DNA from: Apis mellifera
Lineage: Eukaryota; Arthropoda; Insecta; Hymenoptera; Apidae
NCBI RefSeq assembly: GCF_003254395.2
Contig: NC_037648.1
Coordinates: forward strand, 13,020,330 to 13,084,329
Length of the DNA: 64,000 bases
Reading direction: 5' to 3'
Positions 12,601 through 23,254 of this stretch are shown here, one piece after another (position 1 is the stretch's first letter; every line of letters begins with the position of its first letter). The translations under genes were made by a program, and so were the position numbers. The notes under the pieces were generated by a model. The model was given only the letters and a program-made list of their open reading frames with translations, had not been told where the DNA came from and did no database searches.

Positions 12601-15600
12601 CTGTGTATGTATGCTTGTATACGTGTGCACGCGTGTGTACGTGTTGAATCACTTGCAATTCTCTTTTCTCGCGTCGTATTCCCTCGACGAGTGGCACGTC
12701 GAGGCACCGCCTCAACTTTTTTATTTCTCCGCTGCCTGTTTTCGCCTTTCGCAACAGCCCATCTCTTCATCACCGTATTTTCTATTTTCTCTATCTCATT
12801 ATTATCTCAACAATGCCTGCGTATATGTGTACGTGTGTATATATGTGTGCGTGCGTGCGTGTTGAGTGCGTGTATATGTGCGTGTGTGCATATATGTGTC
12901 TATTCTTTTCTTTTCTTTTTATCATATTATTATATTTATCACGGAATTATCTGCGTGCAAATCGCTGCGAGCCAACGAAATAAACGATACTCTCGACACT
13001 TGGACATATTTCTCGCGATAGGCCAACCGTGATTCGTTCCTTTTTCATTCCGTTTTTACATTCTTTTTGTCATTCTCTTTTTGTTTCTCTCTGTTAAGAT
13101 CCTTCTGCAAACGATCTCGAAGTGATTTCTTGAATAAATAATTCAGTATAGAAATCTACGTTTGCCCCAGGGAAGAGAATCTTCAACGCAAAGATTCTTT
13201 TTCTTCTTTTCTTTTTTTTTTTTTTTTCAATTTTTCTATTTCCCAGCGAAATGGAAAATCAAAAGTTCTCTTTGTTACGCCCATCTGGGTTGGTTCTATT
13301 ACGCTTTTCCAGTCGGTTAGAAATCAGAAATTTCTCGAAGGAATTGAAGAGAGGCGAAACGAAAAGAACGGTTGATACGCAGTGGCGTAGGAACTGTTGA
13401 CGCAAGGATAATTCGAATCCTCTTAGCTCGATACCTTTGACGATTCGTTGACGCTTTATCGTATAAAAGATGTATCGATTCCAATATGTTCGATATATTG
13501 AAAGCTACGATGGAAAGAAGTCAAAGGTGTTTCAGAAAACTTCCCACACCTGTACATAAAGTCCACGTGTATATAAATAATACCAGATTACACGGGGGCT
13601 CGAGGAAACTGTAACTGGTCTTACAAGATGTAATTAGATTATTATAGTTAATCCCTTGCCTTATAATATCACGTAAGAAAATTTATTTTTAATTCTGCCT
13701 TTAACTTCGATTCTTTATTATTAGCTAATAAAAGGCTAATATTATTTTGAGTAATTGTTGAAAATAAAAAAAGATTACAAGGCAAGGGATTAGTATCGAG
13801 TTGGTAACGTACTACGTAGCTTTGGGTTCACATTAATCCCGCACAGTAACCTTTAATCCTTTCATGAATATTATTCATGAAGAATATAAATTTATTATTG
13901 TAATATATGATCCCTATTACAAATTATATCGTGTATTAATATATTTGTGAAACATATCGATGCAAAAGTTATAAAAATATCTTAATTTTTGAAAATCAAA
14001 TTTTTACGAGCATAAATAAAGAAATTTAACTCGTAATAAAAATTCGTGCTATTTTATTATGTACATTCGCAGTGTAGTTATAAACAATGATGCCTTGCCA
14101 ATTTAATCGATTTATAGCGGAAATTTTAAAAAATCGATCCTCCAAAAATATTTCACAAATATATTTAATACATATCCAGTCATAAATAATCGATTTCCTT
14201 CGTAATACAATTCCTTCTCAAGTAGAATGACACCGGTTCCTGCGCCATTGGTGAGCGCGCCACGATCTATCTGTACATATAAATTGGGCGAAGTAAAAGT
14301 AGAATTTGCAGCTGTGGTGAAAACACGAATCCAAAGTAGTATTGGTTATCGTCCAAGCGACGAAATCGGCCTGTTAACGAGGATTACAATTTGCAGAGCC
14401 GCGTAAGGTGTTGCCCATCCTGAGGACCGACGAACCAGTCTGCCCAGAGGGCAAATTATCGTGTGGTAACGGCGAGTGCGTCGACAAGGAGCTCTTCTGC
14501 AACGGTAAACCGGATTGCAAGGACGAATCGGACGAGAATGCGTGCAGTAAGTGTCGATTTAATAGCGCTTCTTTTGGTAATCGAGTTGGAACAACTCTAT
14601 AGTTCGTACGATGTGCAAATGTAGTTTCCTAACCTTTCTCGAATCCTAACCTTTCGCGCGATTTTATCATCATACGTAATTACCATCTCTTTTTCCGAAG
14701 AGAAATATTTTTTGATTTTTGATCTTCGCGTTGATTGGGAACCACTGTTAGAGCAGACACGTGCCGTTCGAATATTATTAATTTTTTTTTCTTTAATATT
14801 CCGCGATGCGAATGATGAAAAGATTAAAAGGTTAAATTTGTGATTAACATTTTATTTTCTTTTTTTGTCTTTCTCGCACATTGAATATAAATCAACATTC
14901 TTCCTCTTAAGATATCATTTTCGAAATTTCTCTTTGTAAAATTGTATAAAATTTATATAAACGACTATTCCCAATTATATATATATATTTTTTTTTCTAG
15001 AAACTTATCTTATCTCTTCGTTAAATTTCTCAAACTTCCCCCCAATGAGTCCATCGAAATTTATTGGTCCTTTTTTTCAGCGGTGGAAACCGACCCTAAC
15101 CGTGCACCGGACTGCGACCCAACCCAATGCGTGCTCCCCGACTGTTACTGTTCAGCCGACGGCACCAGGATCCCGGGGAACATCGAGCCTTCCCAGGTAC
15201 CCCAGATGATCACGATCACGTTCAACGGAGCCGTGAACGTGGACAACATCGACCTGTACGAGGAGATCTTCAACGGGCAGCGGCAAAATCCCAACGGTTG
15301 CCAGATCAGAGGAACCTTCTTCGTCTCTCACAAGTACACCAACTACTCGGCGGTCCAAGATCTCCATCGTCGTGGCCACGAGATAGCCGTGTTCTCCCTC
15401 ACCCACAAGGACGATCCACAATACTGGACCCAGGGCAGTTACGACGATTGGCTGGCGGAGATGGCGGGCGCGAGGCTAATTATCGAACGTTTCGCCAACA
15501 TTACCGACGGTTCCATCATTGGGATGAGGGCCCCTTACCTGCGGGTGGGCGGTAACAAGCAGTTCGAGATGATGGCCGACCAGTTCTTCGTCTACGACGC

Positions 15601-17572
15601 CTCCATCACCGCGTCCCTCGGCCGTGTCCCCATCTGGCCCTACACCCTGTACTTCAGGATGCCTCACAAGTGCAACGGGAACGGTGGAAACTGTCCGTCC
15701 AGGTCTCATCCAGTGTGGGAGATGGTGATGAACGAGTTGGACAGAAGGGACGATCCCACTTTCGACGAGTCCCTGCCAGGTTGTCACATGGTCGACTCGT
15801 GTTCCAACATTCAGACTGGGGAACAGTTCGCCAGGTTGCTCAGGCATAATTTCAACAGGCACTTCAACAGCAACAGGGCACCCCTCGGCCTCCACTTCCA
15901 CGCCTCGTGGCTGAAGAGCAAGAAGGAGTACAGGGAGGAGTTGATCAAGTTCATCGAGGAGATGCTGGCAAGAAGCGACGTGTACTTTGTTACCATGGTC
16001 CAGGTGAGCACGTTGCTTGATTGCACTGTTTTTTTCCCCATACCTGATGATATATCCTAAAATAAAGGAACTAGTCTCAATTAATATAATCAATTTACAA
16101 ATTAAATTGGAAACTTCATGCACAATTAATTCTTATTTTATTATAGATAGAAACAAATCTGATTTACGTTGATTTGAATCAAATGTAATGATTTTAAAAG
16201 TCCAACAGACTTTGAAATTTAAAATTTTTGTCCTAAATACTGAGATCACAATCATCTTTAATATCTTTTAAAAGATATTATCCTTAAGGTAATTTATTCT
16301 CTTATTTATAAATTACAAATCAAAATTATCTTTAAATTAAAATTTATATTTTTAGTTTATTTAATTTATTAATCCTCCCAATCAAATTTAATTACTTATT
16401 TATTAATGATCCCCTTTCAGGAAATGTGGAGGTGATTGTTAGAAAAAAAGAGTGTGCAGTTGAAGAATAGAAATAGGAATTATTTGGAAGAAAATAATTT
16501 CGAATCAGTTCGAAAGGAAAGAAGTAAAATTTTTCTTACTTTTTTAAAGTTATTGCTTGCAAATATCATTTGATACGAGGTGAAATTCGTTGGAACCTTT
16601 ATCACGATTCTTTTGATACGGTTCAATTTATCTGACGTTTTCAATTTCGCCGCATCACAATGTTTCTCATTCGTGATCCATCAAACCTTGCTTTTATTAT
16701 TTCTCTTTACGTCGATTCATTTTCCGCTTTCAATCCAACCTCGCGATATGAACTTTCTTTCTTTCTTCGTTCCTCTTTGGACGAATTCACTGTATATATT
16801 TCTACGATCGATTCGTAATTTACAATTACCCGTATGTTGCTTCCATTCCAGAGAAACACGATTTCCGCCTCGATTATTTTGATAACAGAAGCGCATAGAT
16901 TAAATATCGGTATATTTGGAAAAATATCACAATTTGAACGAACAGTTGAATCGAAACGTATACAATTTCGTATCGAGAAATACAATTTCAAATTTCTCCT
17001 CTAATCGTGATATTCAATCAAATGATTACAAAAAAATATACTTAGATCTTCCAAAAACTTTTAAATAAATGCACAAACTTATACTTCCAAATAAATACTC
17101 TAAATATAATAATACGTCATCAAATCGAATCTACTTTACCGAGTGAAAAAATTCAGTTAACTCGTCTGACTGAATACGTACTCGTTCCACTTGCAGGTGA
17201 TCAAGTGAATGCAAATACCGACGGAACAAATAAATACTCTAAATATAATAATACGTCATCAAATCGAATCTACTTTACCGAGTGAAAAAATTCAGTTAAC
17301 TCGTCTGACCGAATACGTACTCGTTCCACTTGCAGGTGATCAAATGGATGCAAACACCGACGGAACTCTCGGCGCTCAGAGACTTCCAGGATTGGAAAGA
17401 GACGTGCGACGAGAAGGGTCAGCCGTACTGTTCCCTCCCGAACGCCTGCCCGTTGACCACCAGAGAGCTTCCCGGGGAGACCCTTCGTCTGTTCACCTGC
17501 ATGGAGTGCCCCAACTACTATCCATGGCTGCTCGACCCAACCGGCGACGGTTTCACCGCGAACAAGAAATGA
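6573..17572 (+). CDS. CDA2: Group I chitin deacetylase, vermiform/CDA2 type, complete, with alternative exon 3
   Basis: This is a secreted extracellular-matrix protein of the carbohydrate esterase 4 family, which in insects organises chitin in cuticle and tracheal lumen. Coding exons are 6573-6648, 8306-8438, 9480-9610 (3a) or 9680-9792 (3b), 14397-14546, 15081-16003 and 17336-17572. All junctions are GT-AG and the phases match. The product is 549 aa with 3a or 543 aa with 3b, the usual group I length. Domains in order: signal peptide in exon 1 (a second in-frame ATG at 6600 gives a cleaner leader), chitin-binding Peritrophin-A domain (about residues 46-112), LDL-receptor class A domain (about 125-163), CE4 deacetylase domain (about 200-430), and a conserved Cys-containing C-terminus. 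The expected TFDD and HSxxH motifs read TFNG (residues 210-213) and FSLTH (268-272), so catalysis is doubtful. RAPYL and LHFH are intact. The alternative exons plus the degenerate motifs favour vermiform/CDA2 over serpentine/CDA1. Confidence 0.93.
6649..8305 (+). other. CDA2 intron 1
   Basis: A 1.66-kb intron with a gt donor and an acceptor ending ttttcag. Its open frames look like chance. It contains a short run of TCT repeats near 7760-7785. No embedded gene was recognised. Confidence 0.8.
8306..8438 (+). CDS. CDA2: CDA2 exon 2, end of leader and start of chitin-binding domain
   Basis: The exon encodes the mature N-terminus, rich in Asp, Glu and Ala, then the first half of the Peritrophin-A type chitin-binding domain, including LCQDRPGDEYFRL and the second Cys (DGDCRDVV). 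It ends two bases into an Arg codon. That phase fixes which downstream exons keep the frame: only an exon beginning with one base followed by a Cys codon (3a or 3b) works. Confidence 0.9.
8439..9479 (+). other. CDA2 intron 2
   Basis: A 1.04-kb intron. The first half is mixed composition and 9100-9300 is very AT-rich. A short TA tract lies just before the acceptor of exon 3a, at about 9450-9464. No gene was recognised inside. Confidence 0.8.
9480..9610 (+). CDS. CDA2: CDA2 alternative exon 3a, chitin-binding domain second half
   Basis: This 131-base exon completes the Peritrophin-A domain with RCPTGLAFDIERQTCDWK followed by a final Cys. It starts at phase 2 and ends one base into a Lys codon before gtaagc. 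It is homologous to exon 3b, which lies only 69 bases downstream, but it is 6 codons longer and has a different N-terminal segment (CDKASEIGV). Because of the phases it must be used instead of 3b, not together with it. Confidence 0.9.
9680..9792 (+). CDS. CDA2: CDA2 alternative exon 3b, chitin-binding domain second half
   Basis: This 113-base exon is a tandem paralogue of 3a. Both encode the same second half of the chitin-binding domain (3b reads CPSGLAFDLDKQTCDWKGK), with Cys and aromatic positions conserved and the substrate-facing segment changed. The acceptor is cgcacag and the donor gtaagt. Entry and exit phases are identical to those of 3a. A small palindrome (9797-9810) starts 4 bases into the downstream intron. 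Two alternative chitin-binding exons at this position are known for CDA2/vermiform in other insects. Confidence 0.9.
9793..14396 (+). other. CDA2 intron 3 (4.6 kb)
   Basis: The largest intron of this gene. It holds CT-rich and GT-rich simple sequence at about 11430-11470 and 12540-12620, a GT/GC-rich stretch at about 12820-12890, and a possible short inverted-repeat transposon at 13648-13793. Open frames through it on both strands lack recognisable domains. Splicing-control elements for the choice of 3a or 3b would be expected here or in intron 2, but none was identified. Confidence 0.75.
13648..13793. mobile_element. Possible small piggyBac-like non-autonomous element (MITE)
   Basis: A perfect 14-bp inverted repeat (taatcccttgcctt at 13649-13662 and its complement at 13779-13792) encloses about 116 AT-rich bases. 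The left end abuts TTAA (13648-13651). The right end abuts TTAG, one change from TTAA. TTAA targets followed by CCC-containing ends are typical of piggyBac-type elements. There is no coding capacity. The identification is tentative because only one copy is visible. Confidence 0.4.
14397..14546 (+). CDS. CDA2: CDA2 exon 4, LDL-receptor class A domain
   Basis: The exon starts by completing a Lys codon (KPRKVLPIL linker), then encodes a full LDLa module with six Cys and the calcium-binding acidic motif DCKDESDE. It ends one base into a Thr codon before gtaagt. LDLa modules are a defining feature of group I insect chitin deacetylases and probably serve protein interaction in the matrix. Confidence 0.92.
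14547..15080 (+). other. CDA2 intron 4
   Basis: An AT-rich intron of 534 bases ending in tttttttcag. An open frame happens to run from the intron into exon 5, but its N-terminal part (from 14942) is not conserved protein. Confidence 0.85.
15081..16003 (+). CDS. CDA2: CDA2 exon 5, CE4 polysaccharide deacetylase domain
   Basis: A single 923-base exon encodes nearly all of the NodB/CE4 fold, and it is much more GC-rich than its flanks. Motif 1 is TFNG instead of TFDD (15218-15229). Motif 2 is FSLTH instead of HSxxH (15392-15406). Motif 3 is RAPYL and motif 5 is LHFH. Two of three expected metal ligands and the expected catalytic Asp are therefore replaced. The exon ends at phase 0 before gtgagc. 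Retention of the intron would add about 17 residues and then a stop. Confidence 0.93.
16004..17335 (+). other. CDA2 intron 5, containing a duplicated 3' end
   Basis: A 1.33-kb AT-rich intron. Its last 250 bases contain a tandem duplication (unit 17088-17226, next copy from 17227) that reproduces the polypyrimidine tract, the acceptor and the first bases of exon 6. Nothing else recognisable was seen. Confidence 0.85.
17088..17366 (+). repeat. 139-bp tandem duplication spanning the exon 6 splice acceptor
   Basis: Copy 1 (17088-17226) and copy 2 (17227-17365) differ at about four positions. Copy 2 carries the functional acceptor (ag at 17334-17335) and the start of exon 6. Copy 1 carries an identical-looking acceptor (tccacttgcag), but its exon start reads GTG ATC AAG TGA: the Trp codon TGG is now a stop. 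Splicing to copy 1 would truncate the protein after three codons. Confidence 0.92.
17336..17572 (+). CDS. CDA2: CDA2 exon 6, C-terminal region
   Basis: The exon encodes the conserved C-terminus, including VIKWMQTPTELSALRDF and several conserved Cys residues (CPLTTRELPGETLR and CMECPNYYPW), and ends with TGA at 17570-17572. The start at 17336 is set by the phase-0 junction with exon 5 and by a good acceptor. Conservation of this tail is typical of vermiform-type proteins. Confidence 0.92.
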   Translation: MIKWMQTPTELSALRDFQDWKETCDEKGQPYCSLPNACPLTTRELPGETLRLFTCMECPNYYPWLLDPTGDGFTANKK

Positions 17573-17927
17573 GCAATCGAGAGAAATGATCGGTCGTTCG
17601 TGTGGCGCGTGTCCTCGATAAAAATTCGGCAAAGATCGTATCGAAGATAAGAAATTTTCTCGGGGCGCACGCGCCTGAAAACGTGTCGCACTGAAAACGT
17701 GTCGCGAACGAGGAAAAAAATCTCTTGCCATTGATTGACTCGAATCTTATTTACGCTCACATCAAGATTTCGATTTTGAAAGCAAATTTGAATTCTGTTC
17801 TTTAATTTAGAAATTTTGCACGAGTCTTAAACGAGTTTTCTTTCATTGTGATATCTTTTCGAATGGAATTTTATAACGAGTCGAACGACTTGATTGATCG
17901 AATCATCGTTTTTATTCTTGAGATTTT

Positions 17928-17959
<32 letters not shown>

Positions 17960-18360
17960 CTTATTATTGTCGCAGAAGAAAGTCAAAGTTCGAATTCTCG
18001 TTCGTGAAACGGTTTTTCGTGATCGATGCAAAAAAAAAAAAAAAAGAAAGAAAGAAAGAAAAGGAAAAAAAAAGAGAACGAAGGGATTTATTTCCTCTTT
18101 GTTATGGAGGAACGAGTTCTTCGTGTAAGTTTATTCAACTTGTACATAACCACCGTATCCTTGCCCTTCTCTGATCCCTCGTCCCTTTCTTCTGCGGCGC
18201 GCAGTGCGTATTGATTCATCGATCGTCGAGGCGCCGTGTTCATTTGGTTAACGTTTAGCACTTAAGAAAGAGTAATTAAGTGAGAGTAATTAAGTATGTA
18301 ATTCTTAGAGTCCCTATTAAAGTATTTCACAATAAACGTTGTACGAAACTAAGAATTTCT
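17573..18360 (+). other. CDA2 3' UTR with polyadenylation signal
   Basis: Non-coding sequence after the stop. It contains a CT tract (17933-17959) and an A-rich run near 18027-18060. A canonical AATAAA at 18331-18336 is the best polyadenylation signal and would give a 3' UTR of about 780 bases. The assignment is inference. Confidence 0.5.
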
Positions 18361-21300
18361 TTTTTTTTTTTTCTTTTTTATTTTTATCATCTATTTGATA
18401 TATACACTTTTACGTATATATGTGTGAAAATAATATTTTAATCACGTGAGAAGTTTTATCGACATAAATAATAATAATTTCTAATATTACGTATTCTTAT
18501 TCTTCTTGAGAATTAATTTTTATGATAAAATAAGTAAATTTAGTAAAAAAAAAAAAAAAGAAAGAAAAATGGATAAAGTAAATTTCAACTTTTTCAGCGA
18601 TTAATTCGAATATTAGATAGTCGAACTACTGTGTGCAAAAAATAAATGAGAGGAAGGAATCAATAACTTTCGAGATTATTCAATATGCAAAAATCAGTTT
18701 CGAAAAAAAATTATTTTAGATAACAGGTGTGTTAATCTCGAAGTAGAATCGAGTGGAAGAAGATTTAGTTGTCAGACACGATGACATTCTCGATAGCCTT
18801 GAAAACCGTCGATAAACGCCAACGTTAAGGTATGTAAAATGTCGTTAATAACTTGTTTTTTCCCCACCTGCACAGAAGCCCGAGGATACCTTTCGATTTC
18901 GGATAGCATTCCTTTTCGATCACGAGTCGTAATTCAAAAAAAGCAATTCCTTGCACTTTCTTTGATTGCCAACCTTTCGATATTTTCATTCTGTCCATAA
19001 GAATTTCTCAATTACACTAAGAACCTTAATTTTTGCATATCTGATAAATATTTCAAATATATTTTTATTTTCTAATTTATATTTTATAACAGGAATATTT
19101 ATTAGCGTGAAGTTTTTCAGAATCTTCTCGAAATGATACAAACAAGAATAGTAAATGGGAGAAGAATAGAGATATGATTAAAATATGAGAATCAACGCCA
19201 TCTTCAGAGTGCCGCAAATGAAACGTATATAAAAAAGGAGAACAAATAGAAGAAAAAGGATAGAAATAAAATAAAAATTAACTGTTAGCGCCATCTCTTG
19301 AATGACAATGAAAATATTTTTTCGAAAGCATGGTAAAGTAGAATAAGAATTTAGAACGCCATTTTCTGATTAATTTTAAAAAGATGATTTAATCGATAGA
19401 TGGCAATGATCTTTAATTCTTAGTTTCTTTTATTCTAGCTTCGAAAAAGTGAAAAGAATGGTCTAATTTAGTTTTTAAAAATAAATAAAAAATATATATT
19501 TTAGATAATTGGTTTAAGAATAAAATATTACAAATTATCAAATTAAAAATAAATAAATATTATTTTTAATTAAAAAAAGAAAGTATAATATATAAATAAT
19601 GTGTATAAAATGTATGTATATTTTTAGAAATATAAAGATTTTATATTTGTTTTCTATATAATAAATTTTGTTAAAGTAAATGTATAAGATAATAAAAATA
19701 AATAAAATATATACATTTTTAAATATATTTTTGCATTCTTTAAAAATATGACATCTGAAATAAATATGAAACAGGTAAATATGTTAAATTCCATAATTAG
19801 TATTAAGTAAAATGATGAAAAAATATTATTTTAAAAATAATAGAATAAAAAGATAAATAAAATAAGAAAATAAATATAATAATAATAAAGATAAGTTCAA
19901 ATGATAAGTACATTAAATTCCAAAAAAATATTCACGTGTTACCTTATATTACATTTTTCAATACAAAAGTACGAAAAATTTCAATAGCGATTCAAATTCG
20001 TAACATTTCTTGAAAATAATATCAAATTCCTTTTCGAACAATTTTTACATTTTCGGGATTTAGATTTAAAATTTTCTTTTGCAAAGAAAAATTTGTTTCT
20101 TTATTTAATTATAAAAATTTCTGAAAATTCGTAAAAATTTTAAGCTTCGATTTTGAGAAAGAAAAATAGAATTTTCTTTTGTTAAAAAAGAAATAATAGT
20201 TTATTTATTTATATTTTCTGTATTATTTGTTTTGATTTTGAAAGAAATTCTTGGAAATAATATCAAATTTCTGAAATTTAAAAAATTTTTAAGCTTACAT
20301 TTTTGTATTACGTAATATAACCTAAAAATGTCTCGCAAAAATTTTTCGATATTTTCAAGAATAAAAAATTTAACTTATCTTTTGGTTAATTTTTATAATT
20401 ATTATTTTATTAAATATTTTTCAACAATATTTTTCTTTAAAAATATTTATCATTCTTATATTTTTGTAATTATCTTATATTTTTACAATTGATAGAAATG
20501 GGAATATAAATTTTTATTAATTTTATTTAAAAAATAATTTATTCTATATGTTTATTCTATCTATTAAAACATTTAAATATATAGATAAATTAGAAAAGGA
20601 TATAAAAATATATTAAATGTTTCATCTTTAATTTAACAAAGTATATTTTGCCCATGAATTTTTATATTATGGCATCATTTTTCATGAATGGAAAGTCATA
20701 GTTTTCCATAAAATGCATTATAAAACTGATAAAACTTTATGTGACAAGTGCATGCTATTTATACATGATAAGTTTCACTTATTCTAATTTTTAGTTTTAA
20801 GATAAGGCTTAAAACTTTAAAATCACGATTTGTATGTTATTAAAAAAAAAAAAGAAAAAAAAAATTACATAATATAATAACATTTCACATTTCAACATCT
20901 ACATTTAACTGTACATGTAAATAATATATAGATACAATTTACATAAATGCAATAAAAAATGGGAAAGATTTGTATTTCCTATATAAACAAAAAAATTATA
21001 TAAATTGATCTTCAAGAAATTATTTGTGAATCTAAACAAAAACTTATTTAGGAACATTTATTTACAATTATTAATAAGTCAAAACTTATTTTAGTAAAGT
21101 AGTTATTTCACAGTAACTCTTCATTTGTTTTAATTTTAAAGAAATGAAGATTCAATTGTACAATTAACGTTGTACGTTAATTGTTTCATATCGAACAAAT
21201 TCTAAATATAATAGTCTTATTGTTACAAAAATCGTGCATTCGTGTTTGAAAATTCGAACAAATTATTGCACTTTTTCTCTTAGACTATCCGTAAAATTTA

Positions 21301-21385
21301 TAACATAAGAAATGTCTGAGAGTTCGACGACATTAAAAAATCCTAGAAAAAATATTTTTTAGTATTAAATATATATACTTTCACG
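18361..21385. other. AT-rich intergenic region between convergent genes
   Basis: Very AT-rich sequence with no coding signal on either strand. Poly-A/T runs are frequent. A TTTATT at about 21057-21062 (AATAAA on the minus strand) is a candidate polyadenylation signal for the PREB gene, which ends at 21386. No structured repeat was recognised. Confidence 0.6.
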
Positions 21386-22920
21386 TCATATTCCAAGATA
21401 ACTGCAAAAGATGAATGCCCCACATATACTGAAAATAATCAGTATAATGACAAACCAGAATGGTAGCGTATCTGTAACAGAACAGTTACAAATATTATTC
21501 TTTAATATTGATAAAATAACATAAAACAATATTAAAAAATTATTTATTACTTACGTCTAAATGGTATACTATGTATGCAAATTTTGTTATCCACAGAAAT
21601 GCTAACAACTGCAGTTTCAGTGTTACTAGCAATAGTAGGGCCATCTAATTTAGTTGGTAAAAATTCTAGGCCAGTTACAAACATACTATGTGCACCAGGT
21701 ACATGCAAAGCTCTCCTCAAACTGAATGCAATATATATATCCACACTACCAGAAAACATCGTTCCAACTGCCACAAACTTCCCATCATCCGAAACAGCTA
21801 AAGCAGATAGAGTTTCTTTATAGGGTATTGCTTTGACAATATTTCCAGAATTCACATCCCACATTTGCAAAAAGCTAGTATTCTTTCCAATTACAGCATT
21901 AGAGAGCATAAAAAGTTGAATTTTTGATTTTTCTTCCTCCAATTTTCTAAATCTGCACCTTTTATACATATATTTTAATCCATTTGGAGGTGACCAAATA
22001 AGATCTTTGAACTTTGAACCATTATTTACATTCCATACAAATGCTTTCCCATCCTTTGCTACACTTGCAAATAATGTGCTATCTGGACAGAAATCTATAT
22101 CATCAATTTCCTTTAAGTGTGCATCCAGATCATTTAATTTATATAACTGTGGAAACTTCCATAATCTTATATGACCATCTGTGCCACCAGTAACCATGAA
22201 TTTTCCATTTGAACTAATTCTAACAATCCTCTGAAGTGGTTCCACCTCACTGTAAAATTCTTTGTTAAAATAATTATTGTAAGAGATTTTTTTTTATAAA
22301 AAATAACCTACCTAAAATCTGTTTGTACACTGTCTAATGGTTTTACTATCAATTGAAGTCTTTTGCTTTTAATATTTGAATTGTCATCTTTAATTTCTTC
22401 TATCCTTTCTTCAGGAACATAAGTTTCTTCTCCTTTATCCATATTTTTTCTTTGTCTAATATTTTCCTTAGTATTATCACTAGCTGGTTTAATAACCTCT
22501 CCATTTTTCACAGTCACTACTTTACTACTTACATTGTAAAGCTGACAGTGACTTTCCTGACCAGCCGCAATCCAAATTTTCTTTTCATTATTGTAAGTTG
22601 TGCAGTTCATAACAACGCTGGGACCTGTTTCATGTCTGGTCACTTCCTCCGCAATAAATTGAGATCCATTATGAGACAATTCAAATATTTCCTATCGTTA
22701 AATCAATTAAGAAGCTTAAAGATTTAATTTCTTTTTTTAATTAATATTTAAATCTTATAAAAAAAAAAAGAAAAATTCTTACAAATCCATTGGCAACTCC
22801 AGTTTTTGAAGAACCTCCACCACCACCAACCAGAATATGCCTTCCTGTTAACATCTGCAAGGTATACAAAGGAAAATTTACCTTGGCCAATAGGACACAA
22901 TTATTCCTTCTAGAAGTCAT
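21386..22920 (-). CDS. PREB: PREB/Sec12, ER membrane exchange factor for SAR1
   Basis: The protein activates SAR1 by GDP/GTP exchange at the ER to start COPII coat assembly. Coding exons on the minus strand are 22920-22783, 22691-22312, 22249-21555 and 21471-21386. Junctions are GT-AG and phases agree, giving 432 aa (human PREB is about 417). Residues 32-44 form the glycine-rich catalytic loop (GGGGGSSKTGVAN), with N44 in the place of the residue essential in Sec12. WD40 repeats follow, including GGTDGHIRLW and DGKAFVW. The last exon encodes a hydrophobic tail anchor (PFWFVIILIIF) with a few lumenal residues. VQTDFSEVEPLQ across the exon 2-3 junction is a strong family signature. The ATG at 22920 was chosen because it is the only in-frame ATG and matches the family N-terminus. 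A charged, low-complexity insert in exon 2 is variable in the family. Confidence 0.93.
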
Positions 22921-23254
22921 ATTTCTAAAAATTGCTACACCACTACGAATATTTTCACTTTTGTTAGTGTCGTTTAGACAAATGACTATTGATAGCCAAG
23001 GATCATGACTATATAAATTGGATCCCGACAAGTTTTCTCAAGGAGTACACATACAATAAATATTAGTGTACATATATTAGATATGCATATCCAACACAAG
23101 TTTTTCACGAAAACAGACGACAAAACAGTGACGAACACGTATTCAATTCTATGCTAATAGTTTACTTTCTAAATGTGCCACAAGATGACTATAGTATAAT
23201 TTTCTAGATACTCAGGTCGATATCATGAACTTCACAGAGTTCGCAAACGGCAAA
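22921..23254. promoter_or_regulatory. Shared divergent promoter region of PREB and NDUFV1
   Basis: Only 334 bases separate the two start codons on opposite strands. Both 5' UTRs and both core promoters must fit here unless they overlap. An in-frame upstream ATG at 23225 would extend NDUFV1 by 10 residues. No TATA box is obvious for either gene, as expected for housekeeping genes. Confidence 0.6.

Noticed and set aside
15476..16123. A 215-codon minus-strand open frame over CDA2 exon 5.
   Set aside because: It is a shadow of the GC-rich deacetylase coding exon in the opposite strand, with no family resemblance.
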